A stretch of 64,000 nucleotides of DNA from Gordonibacter sp. An230 (GTDB lineage: Bacteria > Actinomycetota > Coriobacteriia > Coriobacteriales > Eggerthellaceae): assembly GCF_002159915.1 (NCBI RefSeq), contig NZ_NFJP01000011.1, positions 1 to 64,000 on the forward strand, given 5' to 3'. Made by a program: the position numbers and the translations under genes. Shown piece by piece: positions 1 to 8,260 of the stretch; positions within the stretch are counted from its first letter, which is position 1, and each line of letters opens with the position of its first letter. The notes beneath the pieces are model-generated. The model saw only the letters and a list, made by a program, of their open reading frames with translations. It had not been told where the DNA came from and ran no database searches.

Positions 1-19
1 AGATGTGTATATGTGACAG
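1..19. other. Nextera transposase mosaic-end-like sequence (probable adapter residue)
   Basis: The first 19 bases agree with the Illumina Nextera mosaic end at 17 of 19 positions; the two differences are at positions 12 and 14. A near-match at exactly the first base is best explained as unremoved adapter at a contig end, so base 1 is probably not a genuine chromosomal junction. Confidence 0.75.
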
Positions 20-535
20 TTGTTCGGTTTGATCGGGGCGGGGCTCTGGCTGTCCGTTTCGATCAGAGCGGCGACGGCGACGGCGGGGCGTCCTTCCAAA
101 GCCTCGCTGCGATTCTCGAACGCGCTTTTCTGCGCGCGGCCGAGCCCCGGCCTTCGAGGTGAGGCGCCGGGATCGATGCGCGTTGCGATCCGGATTCTCC
201 TCGTTTCGGTTTGGACGGCCTCATGCAAGGTGCCGGGCGGCTTCGCGATTGGGCCGGCGAACCTCCCGACGCCTCCGCTCCGGGCGATTCGCTCCGAGGG
301 CGTTCGTGCGGGCCTCGTCGGACCGGGTTGCCGAACGGGCTGGACCGCCTGGGCGTCTGCGCCCTCCGCTTTGCCAGGGCCGTCCAGCGCCTTCTCCTCT
401 TCCGATTCATACGACCTCGTCCTGCTCTCGGCTCGTTTGCGCGGCCTTCTTGTAAGCTGGGCGCACGTCTTCGGTTGGCTGGCTTGCCGACTCGCCCGCC
501 TGCCCGGAGATTTGACGCATAGTGTTTCCGGTTCG
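20..535. other. gene-free GC-rich spacer
   Basis: Open frames exist on both strands, but they overlap one another, have very Arg/Pro/Ser-rich translations and show no domain I recognise. None has a convincing ribosome binding site. Nothing else was seen here until the trxB promoter. Confidence 0.6.
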
Positions 536-563
536 ATGACAATTTCGCGCCGTCCCTTATACT
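536..563 (+). promoter_or_regulatory. sigma70-type promoter of trxB
   Basis: A -35 hexamer ATGACA (536-541) and a -10 hexamer TATACT (558-563) are separated by 16 bp. Each differs from consensus at one position. Transcription would begin near 570, giving a leader of about 30 nt before the start at 599. Confidence 0.75.
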
Positions 564-598
564 GATCCGAAAAAACGATGCGATTCGCAGGAGGAGTC

Positions 599-1570
599 AT
601 GAACGAGAAGCAAACGGCCAACGAGACATCCGCGGCGTGCAAGGAGCGTTCCGGCGGCGTCATCGACGTCGCCGTCATCGGGGCGGGTCCGGCGGGGCTC
701 ACGGCGGGGCTGTACGCTGCGCGCGCGGGCCTCGAGGCGGTGCTCTTCGAGCGCATTGCCCCCGGTGGCCAGCTCGCGCAGACCGAGCACATGGAGAACT
801 ACCCCGGCTTCCCGGACGGCTCGAACGGCTTCGAGCTGGCTTTCGCCATGAAGCAGCACGCCGACCGCTTCGGCGTGAACCACGTGGGGGAGGAGGTGAC
901 CTCCGTCGACTTCACGCAGAATCCCAAGGTGCTCAGGACGGCTTTCGGCGAGTATCGGGCCAAAAGCGTGATCATCGCCACGGGAGCGCGTCCGCGCAAG
1001 CTGGGACTCGACCTTGAGGAGGAGCTGCAAGGCCGCGGCGTATCGTACTGCGCCACCTGCGACGGCAGCTTCTTCCGCGGCAAGTCGGTCATGGTGGTGG
1101 GAGGCGGCAACACGGCCGCCGCCGACGCCATCTACCTGTCGCGCATCTGCGAGAAGGTCTACCTCGTGCACCGACGCGACAAGCTGCGTGCCACGGCCAT
1201 CTACCACAAGCGCCTCGAGGATCTTCCGAACGTCGAGTTCGTATGGAACGCCGTTCCCAGAAAGCTCGTGGCCGACGAGGGCGCGCTCGCGGGCGTGCGC
1301 ATCGAAATGCTCGAGACGGGCGAGGAGCGCGACATCGCCGTGAGCGGCCTGTTCGTGGCGGTAGGCACCGAGCCGAACACCGAGTTTTTGGACGACGCGC
1401 TCACGCTCGACGAGACGGGCTACATTGTTGCCGACGAGACGGGCGCCACCGAGGTGCCCGGCGTCTACGCGGCGGGCGACGTGCGCACGAAGGCTCTTCG
1501 CCAGGTGGTCACCGCCGTGTCCGACGGGGCGCTGTGCGCCGAGGAGGCCGCCGAGTACCTGGCCATCTAG
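599..1570 (+). CDS. trxB: thioredoxin reductase (NADPH)
   Basis: Two-dinucleotide-binding flavoprotein of about 323 residues that passes electrons from NADPH through FAD and a redox disulfide to thioredoxin in the cytoplasm. Visible motifs are the FAD-binding GAGPAG near residue 22, the redox-active CATC near residues 151-154, the NADPH-binding GGGNTAAADA, and the C-terminal FAD motif GDVRTKALRQ. The length is normal for the family. The ATG at 599 is chosen over one at 578 because AGGAGG lies 4 nt upstream of it. It stands alone: no thioredoxin gene is adjacent. Confidence 0.95.
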   Translation: MNEKQTANETSAACKERSGGVIDVAVIGAGPAGLTAGLYAARAGLEAVLFERIAPGGQLAQTEHMENYPGFPDGSNGFELAFAMKQHADRFGVNHVGEEVTSVDFTQNPKVLRTAFGEYRAKSVIIATGARPRKLGLDLEEELQGRGVSYCATCDGSFFRGKSVMVVGGGNTAAADAIYLSRICEKVYLVHRRDKLRATAIYHKRLEDLPNVEFVWNAVPRKLVADEGALAGVRIEMLETGEERDIAVSGLFVAVGTEPNTEFLDDALTLDETGYIVADETGATEVPGVYAAGDVRTKALRQVVTAVSDGALCAEEAAEYLAI

Positions 1571-1696
1571 CGCGGCTTTGCGGGCCGGCGTCCGACGGGG
1601 TCGATGCCGCGACGCTCGCGCGTCTGATCACGAGGTGCTCTCCAGGCCCGCGCACCGTCTCTTCGGGGCCGAGGGACGTCGTTGTCGGTGCGGATG

Positions 1697-1730
1697 GGCT
1701 CCCGGGTCCCGCTCGTCGGGAGCCGTCTTT
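1697..1730 (+). terminator. probable rho-independent terminator of trxB
   Basis: An 8-bp GC-rich stem (GGCTCCCG 1697-1704, CGGGAGCC 1717-1724) with a 12-nt loop is followed by GTCTTT. The U-run is short, so the strength is uncertain. Confidence 0.5.
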
Positions 1731-1790
1731 GCGACCCCGTCGGCTTCGGATGCGGGCGTCTTTTCGATGGCGCAGCCGACAATCGTCGCA

Positions 1791-1831
1791 CCCTGTTTCA
1801 CATCACGCCGAGGACAAGGTGCGAAACAGGG
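1791..1831. promoter_or_regulatory. inverted repeat upstream of prfA
   Basis: CCCTGTTTC (1791-1799) is repeated in inverted orientation as GAAACAGGG (1823-1831), 23 bp apart. A TATCAT at 1842-1847 could be a -10 element. The repeat could be a repressor operator or an RNA hairpin. The rest of the 1571-1954 spacer shows only the terminator. Confidence 0.4.
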
Positions 1832-1954
1832 CACGATCTGCTATCATAAGCCGGTTACAGCGAGGAGCTCGCTTCCGCACACGGAGGCGGGCGCTCTCGG
1901 CGCGCGAGGGCGCGTCGAGGTTACCATACTACGTGGCGAAGGGCAGCACACACC

Positions 1955-3028
1955 ATGCAAGAGACCGATATGCGAGAGAAGCTCGAGAAGATCATACAGG
2001 CCTACGAGGATCTGCAGGACCGTATGGGCGACCCGGCCGTCCTCGCCGACCAGAAAGAGTACAACCGGTTGGCTAAGGAGTACGCGAGCCAAGGGCCGCT
2101 CGCGGCGAAGGCGCGCGAGTACGTGCAGGCTTCCGACGACTTGGCCGCAGCCAAGGAGATGCTGGCCGACGCGGACATGAAGGAGTTCGCGCAGGAGGAG
2201 ATCGCCGGCATTGAGGCGCGTCTGCCCCAGCTGGAGGAGGACATCAAGTTCATGCTCATCCCGGCGGACCCCGCCGACGAGAAGGACATCATCGTGGAGA
2301 TCCGCGCGGCGGCCGGCGGCGACGAGGCCGCCATCTTCGCGGGCGACCTGTACAAGATGTACGAGCGCTTCGCGGGCGCGCAAGGCTGGAAGACCGAGAC
2401 CATGGACGTGTCGCCCTCCGAGGCCGGCGGCTTCAAGGAGATCCAGTTCAAGGTCAAGGGCGATCACGTGTACTCGGTCATGAAGTTCGAGAGCGGCGTG
2501 CACCGCGTGCAGCGCGTTCCCAAGACCGAGAGCCAAGGGCGCATCCACACGTCCACGGCCACCGTGGCCGTGCTGCCCGAGGCGGACGAGGTGGAGGTGG
2601 AGATCAACGAGAACGACTTGCGCATCGACGTGTACCGCGCCGGCGGCCCGGGCGGCCAGTGCGTCAACACCACCGACTCGGCCGTGCGCATCACGCACCT
2701 GCCGAGCGGCCTGGTGGTGCAGTCGCAGGACCAGAAGTCGCAGCTGCAGAACAAGATCGCGGCCATGGCCGTGCTCCGCGCACGCCTCTACGAGAAGATG
2801 CTCGCCGAGCAGCAGGCCGCCGAGGGGGCCGAGCGCCTCGCGCAGATTGGCTCGGGCGACCGCTCTGAGAAGATCCGCACCTACAACGGCCCGCAGGATC
2901 GCGTGACCGACCACCGCATCGGCTACAACGGCACCTACAACGGCGTGCTTTTGGGCGACGGCCTGGGCGACGTGATCACCGCCCTGCAGGCCGCCGACCG
3001 CGCGCAGAAGCTGGAAGCCGCAGTGTAG
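1955..3028 (+). CDS. prfA: peptide chain release factor 1
   Basis: Recognises UAA and UAG in the ribosomal A site and triggers peptidyl-tRNA hydrolysis. At 357 residues it has the full RF1 length. The catalytic GGQ is at residues 233-235 within RAGGPGGQCVNTTDSAVR. The stop-codon recognition loop reads RVPKTESQGRIHTS, so the RF1 tripeptide is PKT where E. coli has PAT. The start ATG at 1955 has GAAGGG about 11 nt upstream; an ATG at 1970 is an alternative. The GGQ-methylating enzyme PrmC is the next gene, separated by a 391-bp spacer. Confidence 0.95.
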   Translation: MQETDMREKLEKIIQAYEDLQDRMGDPAVLADQKEYNRLAKEYASQGPLAAKAREYVQASDDLAAAKEMLADADMKEFAQEEIAGIEARLPQLEEDIKFMLIPADPADEKDIIVEIRAAAGGDEAAIFAGDLYKMYERFAGAQGWKTETMDVSPSEAGGFKEIQFKVKGDHVYSVMKFESGVHRVQRVPKTESQGRIHTSTATVAVLPEADEVEVEINENDLRIDVYRAGGPGGQCVNTTDSAVRITHLPSGLVVQSQDQKSQLQNKIAAMAVLRARLYEKMLAEQQAAEGAERLAQIGSGDRSEKIRTYNGPQDRVTDHRIGYNGTYNGVLLGDGLGDVITALQAADRAQKLEAAV

Positions 3029-3076
3029 GCGCGAGGGAAGCCCTCGAATTCGGCTGCCTGCGGCAAACCGGGCGGC

Positions 3077-3255
3077 GAAGTCACCGTTTTGACCGCTGTG
3101 AAGCTTTTTCGCCGTGCGAGAGGCCGCGATTTCGCCCGAGCTCTGGAAATGGCGAGAAGCGCCATGCGCCCGACCTGGCGTTCTTCAAAAAGGATTGTTG
3201 CGCGACGGGCTGACGATCCGGGAATGAGCTTCAGAGCGGCCAAAACGGTGACTTC
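3077..3255. repeat. long imperfect inverted-repeat element between prfA and prmC
   Basis: Two 28-bp arms (3077-3104 and 3228-3255) are reverse complements with 26 of 28 matches and a 123-bp interior. The interior holds a smaller hairpin (TGGCG/CGCCA near 3150). The element fills the middle of the 3029-3419 spacer, in which I see no gene. It could be a MITE-like sequence or a structured RNA. Confidence 0.6.
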
Positions 3256-3419
3256 GGAGCGCGAAAAGTCGAAGGCTCGCTTCAAAGTGGAGCCTCGGCG
3301 AGGTGGTTTCGGCACCTGCAAGATATTCGGCCAAGCGCGGCGAAACCTGGGCAGGCATTATGGCTTACGGGAATGGCGAGCCTGCCGGTATGCGCTGGCG
3401 GTTCGAGAGGGAAACGGCA

Positions 3420-4397
3420 ATGGACAACGATATCTGGACCATCAAGGCCGCGCTCGACTGGACGGTGGGGTACCTTGAGCGCAAGGGGGACGAGAACCCG
3501 CGCATCTCGGCGCAGTGGTTGCTGGCCGAGGCGTGCGGGCTCTCGCGCATCGAGCTGTACACGCGGCTCGACCAGCCGCTGTCGATGGACGAGCGCGACG
3601 TGCTGCGCGGCTACGTGACGCGTCGCGGCCAGGGCGAGCCCCTGCAGTACATCACCGGCGAGGTGGGCTTCCGCCATATATCCGTGCGGGTGCGCCCCGG
3701 CGTGCTCATCCCGCGCCTCGAGACCGAGGTCCTGGTGAGCGAGGCTCTGGCCCTGCTGCCGCCCGCGCCGCGCCCGCGCGCGAAGGACGAGGAGGCGGAG
3801 GCGGCCGCCGAGGGCGAGGCGGGGGAGGCCAGCACCGCAGGCCCCCCTTCCGCCGAGGCGCCCGAGCCCGAGCCGCTGCTCGTTGCGGACCTGTGCACGG
3901 GTTCCGGCTGCATCGCCTGCTCCATCGCCTACGAGCACCCGCTTACGCGCGTTGTCGCCACCGACCTTTCACCCGAGGCCGTCGCGCTCGCGTGCGAGAA
4001 CGTTGCGGAGCTCGGGTTGAACGAGCGCGTCGAGGTTGTGGAGTGCGACCTGGGCCAGGGCGTCGACCCGGCGCTTGTCGGAAGGTTCGACCTCGTTGTA
4101 TCGAACCCTCCTTATGTGCCCGCTTCCGTCCTCGCCGCCATCCCGCGCGAAGTGGCCGATTTCGAGCCTGCGCTTGCGCTCGACGGAGGCGAGGACGGGC
4201 TCGACGTGCTGCGCCGTTTGCTGCCGTGGTGCGCCTGCGCGCTCAAGCCGGGAGGTGGTGCGGCCTTCGAGCTGCACGAGTCATGCCTCGACGAGGCCGC
4301 GTCCCTTGCTCGCGCGGCTGGTTTCGAGCAAGCGCGTATTGTTTCCGACCTCGCAGGACGTCCTCGCGTGCTCACGGTCCGCAAGATGGTTTCGTGA
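3420..4397 (+). CDS. prmC: peptide chain release factor N5-glutamine methyltransferase
   Basis: SAM-dependent enzyme that methylates the glutamine of the GGQ motif of release factors, consistent with its place after prfA. The N-terminal helical domain carries the PLQYITGE motif near residue 75. The methyltransferase domain has the SAM loop LCTGSG near 158 and the catalytic NPPY at 229-232. Residues about 113-152 form an Ala/Glu/Pro-rich linker absent from typical PrmC, which makes the protein (325 aa) longer than usual. The ATG at 3420 is preferred because GAGAGGGA precedes it; an in-frame start at 3303 would add an unrelated N-terminus. Confidence 0.9.
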   Translation: MDNDIWTIKAALDWTVGYLERKGDENPRISAQWLLAEACGLSRIELYTRLDQPLSMDERDVLRGYVTRRGQGEPLQYITGEVGFRHISVRVRPGVLIPRLETEVLVSEALALLPPAPRPRAKDEEAEAAAEGEAGEASTAGPPSAEAPEPEPLLVADLCTGSGCIACSIAYEHPLTRVVATDLSPEAVALACENVAELGLNERVEVVECDLGQGVDPALVGRFDLVVSNPPYVPASVLAAIPREVADFEPALALDGGEDGLDVLRRLLPWCACALKPGGGAAFELHESCLDEAASLARAAGFEQARIVSDLAGRPRVLTVRKMVS

Positions 4398-4485
4398 ATG
4401 CGCGCCTTCGTTTCGGGCGATCGGCCTCCCGCTCGACTTCGGTTATTGTTGGTGAAATACGCCTCGGAGGCGCTAGCGCTGTCGC

Positions 4486-4491
4486 TATAAT
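4486..4491 (+). promoter_or_regulatory. candidate -10 element before the nucleoside phosphorylase gene
   Basis: A perfect TATAAT lies 31 bp before the ATG at 4522. No good -35 hexamer is found at 16-18 bp upstream. Confidence 0.4.
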
Positions 4492-4521
4492 GGACGGCGG
4501 GTCACGAAGAAAGGACACGCC

Positions 4522-5355
4522 ATGCTCGAACGCAACATCCTCGACGACAACCTCACGCTGTCGGCTTATGTGCTGCGCAGACGGCTGGAAGGCCGCGAGC
4601 CGACGGTCGGCCTGGTGCTGGGTTCGGGTTTGAACCCGCTCGCCGACGAGATCGCCGATGCGGCGTCCATCCCTTATGTTGAAGTCCCGCGCATGAAGAC
4701 GTCCACGGCCGAGGGGCACGTGGGCCGCTTCGTATGCGGCACGCTCGGCGGCAAGTGCGTTTTGGCCATGCAGGGCCGTCTGCACGGTTACGAGGGCAAC
4801 GACGCGCAGGAGGTGGCGTACCCGATCTGGCTCATGGAGCGCCTCGGCGTGCGCACGCTCATCACCACGAACGCGGCCGGTGCGCTCAACCCGAACTATG
4901 AAGTGGGCGACTTCTGCATCATGGGCGATCAGATCAACTTCACGGGCCGCAATCCCATCGCCGCTCCCGATCCGGCGAATCTTTCCGACCGCTTCTTCTC
5001 CATGAAAGACGCGTTCGACCCTGAACTGCGCGCCATCGCCCACGACGTGGCCGCGGAGCGCGGCATCCGCGTGCAGGAGGGCGTGTACCTGGGCGCGCTC
5101 GGCCCGAGCTTCGAGACGCCGGCCGAGATCCGGATGTTCCGCTTATGGGGCGCCGACACGGTGGCCATGAGCGTGTGCGAGGAGGTCATCGCCGCGCGGC
5201 ATGTGGGCATGCGGGTGCTCGGCATCTCGCTCGTGTCGAACATGGGCTGCGGCATCGAGGGGGCGAGCCCTACGGGTTCTGAGGTTCTCGACGTGGCGAA
5301 AACCCGCGAGGCGGACTTCGCGAGCTTGGTCACGGGCGTGATAGCGCAGCTGTAG
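4522..5355 (+). CDS. punA: purine nucleoside phosphorylase (PNP/MTAP family)
   Basis: Trimeric-type PNP, which converts purine nucleosides plus phosphate to the free base and (deoxy)ribose-1-phosphate in the cytoplasm for salvage. The 277 residues match the family length. Recognisable blocks are LGSGLNPLAD (phosphate loop), QGRLHGYEGN, TTNAAGALNP, GPSFETPAEIRM and the late SLVSNMGCGIEG. The usual MSTVPE block reads MSVCEE, so substrate preference should not be assumed. The start has AGAAAGGA upstream. The next gene begins 18 bp after the stop, so the two are probably cotranscribed. Confidence 0.88.
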   Translation: MLERNILDDNLTLSAYVLRRRLEGREPTVGLVLGSGLNPLADEIADAASIPYVEVPRMKTSTAEGHVGRFVCGTLGGKCVLAMQGRLHGYEGNDAQEVAYPIWLMERLGVRTLITTNAAGALNPNYEVGDFCIMGDQINFTGRNPIAAPDPANLSDRFFSMKDAFDPELRAIAHDVAAERGIRVQEGVYLGALGPSFETPAEIRMFRLWGADTVAMSVCEEVIAARHVGMRVLGISLVSNMGCGIEGASPTGSEVLDVAKTREADFASLVTGVIAQL

Positions 5356-5373
5356 CGGAACGGAAGGGTTGCC

Positions 5374-6177
5374 ATGGTGCGTCGTTTGGCAGTGCACGTG
5401 CTCGCGAGCGGAAGCGGCGGCAATGCGACCATCGTCGAGGACACGGCCACGGGGGCGGGCGTGCTTGTGGACTGCGGCATCTGCAAGCGCGATTTTCTCG
5501 CGCGCTGCGAGGAGGCCGGATTCGATCCGACGCGGCTTTCGGCCGTCCTCGTGACGCACGAGCATACCGATCACACGAAAGGCCTCGGCGTGGTGATGCG
5601 AGGTCTTTCGAAGCTCGGCGTCGAGCCGGCGGTGTACGCCGACGTCGCCGTGCGCGCGGCCAGCAGGGAGGTTGCAGCGCTCGAAGGGACATGCGATATG
5701 CGCGTGTTTTCCGCAGGGGACGTGCTCTCGATCGAGGGCATGCAGGCTCACGTCTTCCGAACGTCGCACGACGCGGCGGCATCGTGCGGATTCAGGTTCG
5801 AGTGCGCGGGCGATGCGGCAGCGCTCATGACCGATACGGGCGTGGTGACGGGGGAGGCGCACGAGGCGCTTCTCGACGTGAGGTTGCTCGCGCTCGAGAG
5901 CAACCATGACGCGCATATGCTCGAGCGCGGCCCCTATCCGTATTCGGTCAAGCGCCGGGTGGCGTCTGATCGAGGCCACCTCTCGAACGCGCAGGCGGCT
6001 GAGGAGTTGGAGGCTCTGCTGACGCATAGGCTCGAGCACGTGGTTGCCATGCATGTCTCTCAGCGCAACAACACTTATCAGCTGCCGGGCGAGACGCTGG
6101 CTGCCGTGGTCACGCGCGCGGGCCATGGCGCTTGCGTGCAGGTTGCCTGCCAGGACGGTCTCACGAGCATTCGCTAG
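5374..6177 (+). CDS. metallo-beta-lactamase-fold hydrolase, YycJ/WalJ-like
   Basis: Predicted cytoplasmic metal-dependent hydrolase of 267 residues. It opens with VLASGSGGNATIV, typical of the YycJ group. It carries the metal-binding HEHTDH at residues 62-67, followed by later conserved blocks with SHDA, LESNHD and DRGHLSN that supply further ligands. Family members are thought to act as nucleases or in cell-wall/DNA-repair coordination, but the substrate cannot be read from the sequence. GGAACGGAAGGG precedes the ATG. It is convergent with the next gene. Confidence 0.85.
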   Translation: MVRRLAVHVLASGSGGNATIVEDTATGAGVLVDCGICKRDFLARCEEAGFDPTRLSAVLVTHEHTDHTKGLGVVMRGLSKLGVEPAVYADVAVRAASREVAALEGTCDMRVFSAGDVLSIEGMQAHVFRTSHDAAASCGFRFECAGDAAALMTDTGVVTGEAHEALLDVRLLALESNHDAHMLERGPYPYSVKRRVASDRGHLSNAQAAEELEALLTHRLEHVVAMHVSQRNNTYQLPGETLAAVVTRAGHGACVQVACQDGLTSIR

Positions 6178-6225
6178 TCTGCGCGAAAGCCGCGCTCGGT
6201 TTGCGTTGCGTCTGTTGCGGGCGAG

Positions 6226-7128
6226 CTAGTCCGCGCTCGCGTAAGACCACAGCGCGGTCGTTCTGCTGAGCACTTCGTCAAAGGTCCAGTGACGCGAGGA
6301 GCGCTCGTCGCTGAGCGGGTCGTTCATCACGAGCCGTCCGTGCTCGTCGATATCCGAGAGCACCACGTAGGTGATGGAGGGACTGAGCGTTCCCGCATCC
6401 ATGGCGGCGATGACGGGTCGGCCTGCCACGATCTCACGCCTCAGGGCCATCTCGCTTTTATCCACGGCGCTTGCGACGAGGCCGAGCTCTTGCGCGCCGT
6501 CTGTGAGCAGGGCGGTGGCGTCGGGCGAATCGGCGTAGCCGCTGCGCTGGGAGAACGACGCCACGTCGATGGGGCCGGTCTGCACGTCGCCGGTCGCCGA
6601 TACGCGAACCATGGCCAAGCATACGGGCGCCGCGCCGGCGGTCCCGATGGTGCTCGAGCCGTAGGGCCGGTCGGCCCACTGGGGGTCGTCCTGATAGAGC
6701 TCGGGCACGCTTCCCATCTCCCATGTCGATCGCGGGGCGCTCAGGCTTTCCGCGCGAGTCTCGTTGTCTGCGCCGAAGGCGCTTGCGAAGGCCCTCGCGT
6801 CGTCGCCGAGGAGGCTGCTCGCGGCGCGGGCCGCGTACATGCCCAGAAACGTCGACAGGATGACGATGAGCAGCATGGCGAGCACGGCGGCGAGCACGCG
6901 CTTCAAATCGATGATTCCGGGAGGCGGATCTTGCGGTGTGGCGGTTGCGGGCCGCACCGACTCGGAGGGGGCGTAGGTTCTGATGCGCGTCGTTCGGCGC
7001 GGGGACGAGACGTAGGACACCCCGTGTGTGCGGTTGGGGAGGCTCCTCTGCTCGGTTGCGTACGGATCGGCACGCACCTCGTGTGTCTTGCTGCGGGTCA
7101 CGAAGTAGGGAATTCCTCGATACGTCAT
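6226..7128 (-). CDS. membrane-anchored C39-like papain-fold protein, probably catalytically inactive
   Basis: 300-residue protein with a basic, Pro-rich cytoplasmic N-terminus (1-75), one membrane helix (about 77-100) and an extracytoplasmic C39_2-type domain (about 145-300). The block normally reading GCGPTSLAM is GAAPVCLAM here, so the nucleophile Cys is Ala166 and the only nearby Cys (170) sits four residues later. The His that usually precedes the VV strand is also missing (ITYVVLS), while the NDP block is kept. A non-proteolytic role such as peptide binding is an inference. AAAGGAGG lies 8 nt before the ATG. Confidence 0.7.
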   Translation of the reverse strand: MTYRGIPYFVTRSKTHEVRADPYATEQRSLPNRTHGVSYVSSPRRTTRIRTYAPSESVRPATATPQDPPPGIIDLKRVLAAVLAMLLIVILSTFLGMYAARAASSLLGDDARAFASAFGADNETRAESLSAPRSTWEMGSVPELYQDDPQWADRPYGSSTIGTAGAAPVCLAMVRVSATGDVQTGPIDVASFSQRSGYADSPDATALLTDGAQELGLVASAVDKSEMALRREIVAGRPVIAAMDAGTLSPSITYVVLSDIDEHGRLVMNDPLSDERSSRHWTFDEVLSRTTALWSYASAD

Positions 7129-7930
7129 GCGGATGCCTCCTTTCTCGGCTTCAGACGGGATGGACGTTGCGCGAGGTCTCGTGGCGGAAGGCGAGTGTAC
7201 GACGCAGGCGAACCGCAGAGCGCGTCTTCGGACGGTCGTTTCCCCTCCTTGGCCGATCGGTCAGCCGTCCGACATGTTTGCGGATGCAGGGGCGCTAAGC
7301 GGAAGAGCCGTCGCGGCGATAGGGCCTGGGCCATCATGCCGCGCCGGTGTCGATGAGGCTCGTTTTCGCGCGAAGGGGATCCCTTATGCGCGCTATCCAG
7401 ATTGTCGCGCTCGCTTTCTCCGTGCGACCGCAAGGTGCGAACGGGCCTTCCTCGTGCTGTGGTCCTGCGCGCGCAGCATGCGCATCCCGTTTGTCGAAAC
7501 GACCGGAGTCCCGATGGCGGCATGGATGTTTCGCGCCCGGGGGAGCCCTGCGGGTCCGTGAGCGGCCGCATGTTCCGGCCCTCCGCCCGCTTTCTCGCAA
7601 ACGCGGTGTTCTCCGCGCGCTCTTTTTAAGCTTCGCGCGCATCCCCATCATGCATTCGCAGGCGCATGCGCGCGTCTTGGGACTTGCGGACGCGGCGAAG
7701 AGGCGGTCGCGCCGTCGGCAACGTTCGACCGGTTTCGAGGCGAATGCTCCGCAAGCAGGCCGCCTTTCCCTGTCTGAGCGAGGCGTGCGCTTCTCAAGCC
7801 CCATCGGGTACGATTTCGGGCCTTTTTGGAACGCTTCGATTTGTGGCTTTTGTGGAGGGCGCGCAAGAGGCGCGCGGGAAAGGATGGGCGTGGAGGTATA
7901 CTTCCGCTCGAAAAGTTCATAGGCGAAATG
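7129..7930. other. gene-free spacer upstream of the ilv T-box leader
   Basis: About 800 bp of GC-rich sequence without a supportable gene. The only structure seen is a short inverted repeat (TCGGACGG 7228-7235, CCGTCCGA 7265-7272) and a possible -10 element TATACT at 7897-7902, placed to start transcription just before the T-box leader. Confidence 0.5.
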
Positions 7931-8200
7931 CGTTGACGAGGACAGTAGGGACGAACCCATCTTCAGAGAGCCGGCGGATGCTGCGAGCCGGCGGTGGGCG
8001 GCCTGAACGCCACCTCCGAGCAGTTCGGCGCGAACGTCGCGCAACGTATCCGGACGACCTTCGGCTGCGCGCGAGGCAAGTAGGCTGAACCGGCGACCCC
8101 GTTATCGGTCCGATCGAGAGCTGCCCCGGCGCGTGCGTCGGCGGCGCGCGCTCCTTCATTCCATCTGAGGTCCTGGTGCGGTCTGCCTGCAACGGGATTT
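7931..8200 (+). ncRNA. T-box riboswitch leader of the ilv operon
   Basis: T-box leaders sense uncharged tRNA. Stem I hallmarks occur in the expected order. GACGAGGACAGTAGGG lies at 7935-7950 (GA motif and AGTA box). AGAGAGCCGGCGGATGCTG then leads into GCGAGCCGGC for the distal loop (7965-7992). The specifier strand GAACGCCACCTCCGAG spans 8005-8020. A CCCCGTTATCGG block (8097-8108) follows. The codon is read as GCC (8009-8011) or CGC (8008-8010), depending on register. I could not find a canonical AGGGTGGNACCGCG antiterminator; a TGGT at 8174-8177 and a T7 run near 8198 are the only candidates. Control may be translational, as in many actinobacteria. Confidence 0.8.
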
Positions 8201-8260
8201 TTTTATGGGCGGAAACGCCGCGGTCGGCAGGGCGCGGCATCGGGAGAAAGGATCGGACCC

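Noticed and set aside
3089-3478. A 129-codon frame between prfA and prmC
   Set aside because: It spans the inverted repeat and runs into the prmC start; no homology or ribosome binding site.
8165-8204. A typical T-box intrinsic terminator or antiterminator
   Set aside because: A T7 run is present but no stem of convincing length ends at it, and the AGGGTGGNACCGCG box was not found; only the stem I evidence was kept.
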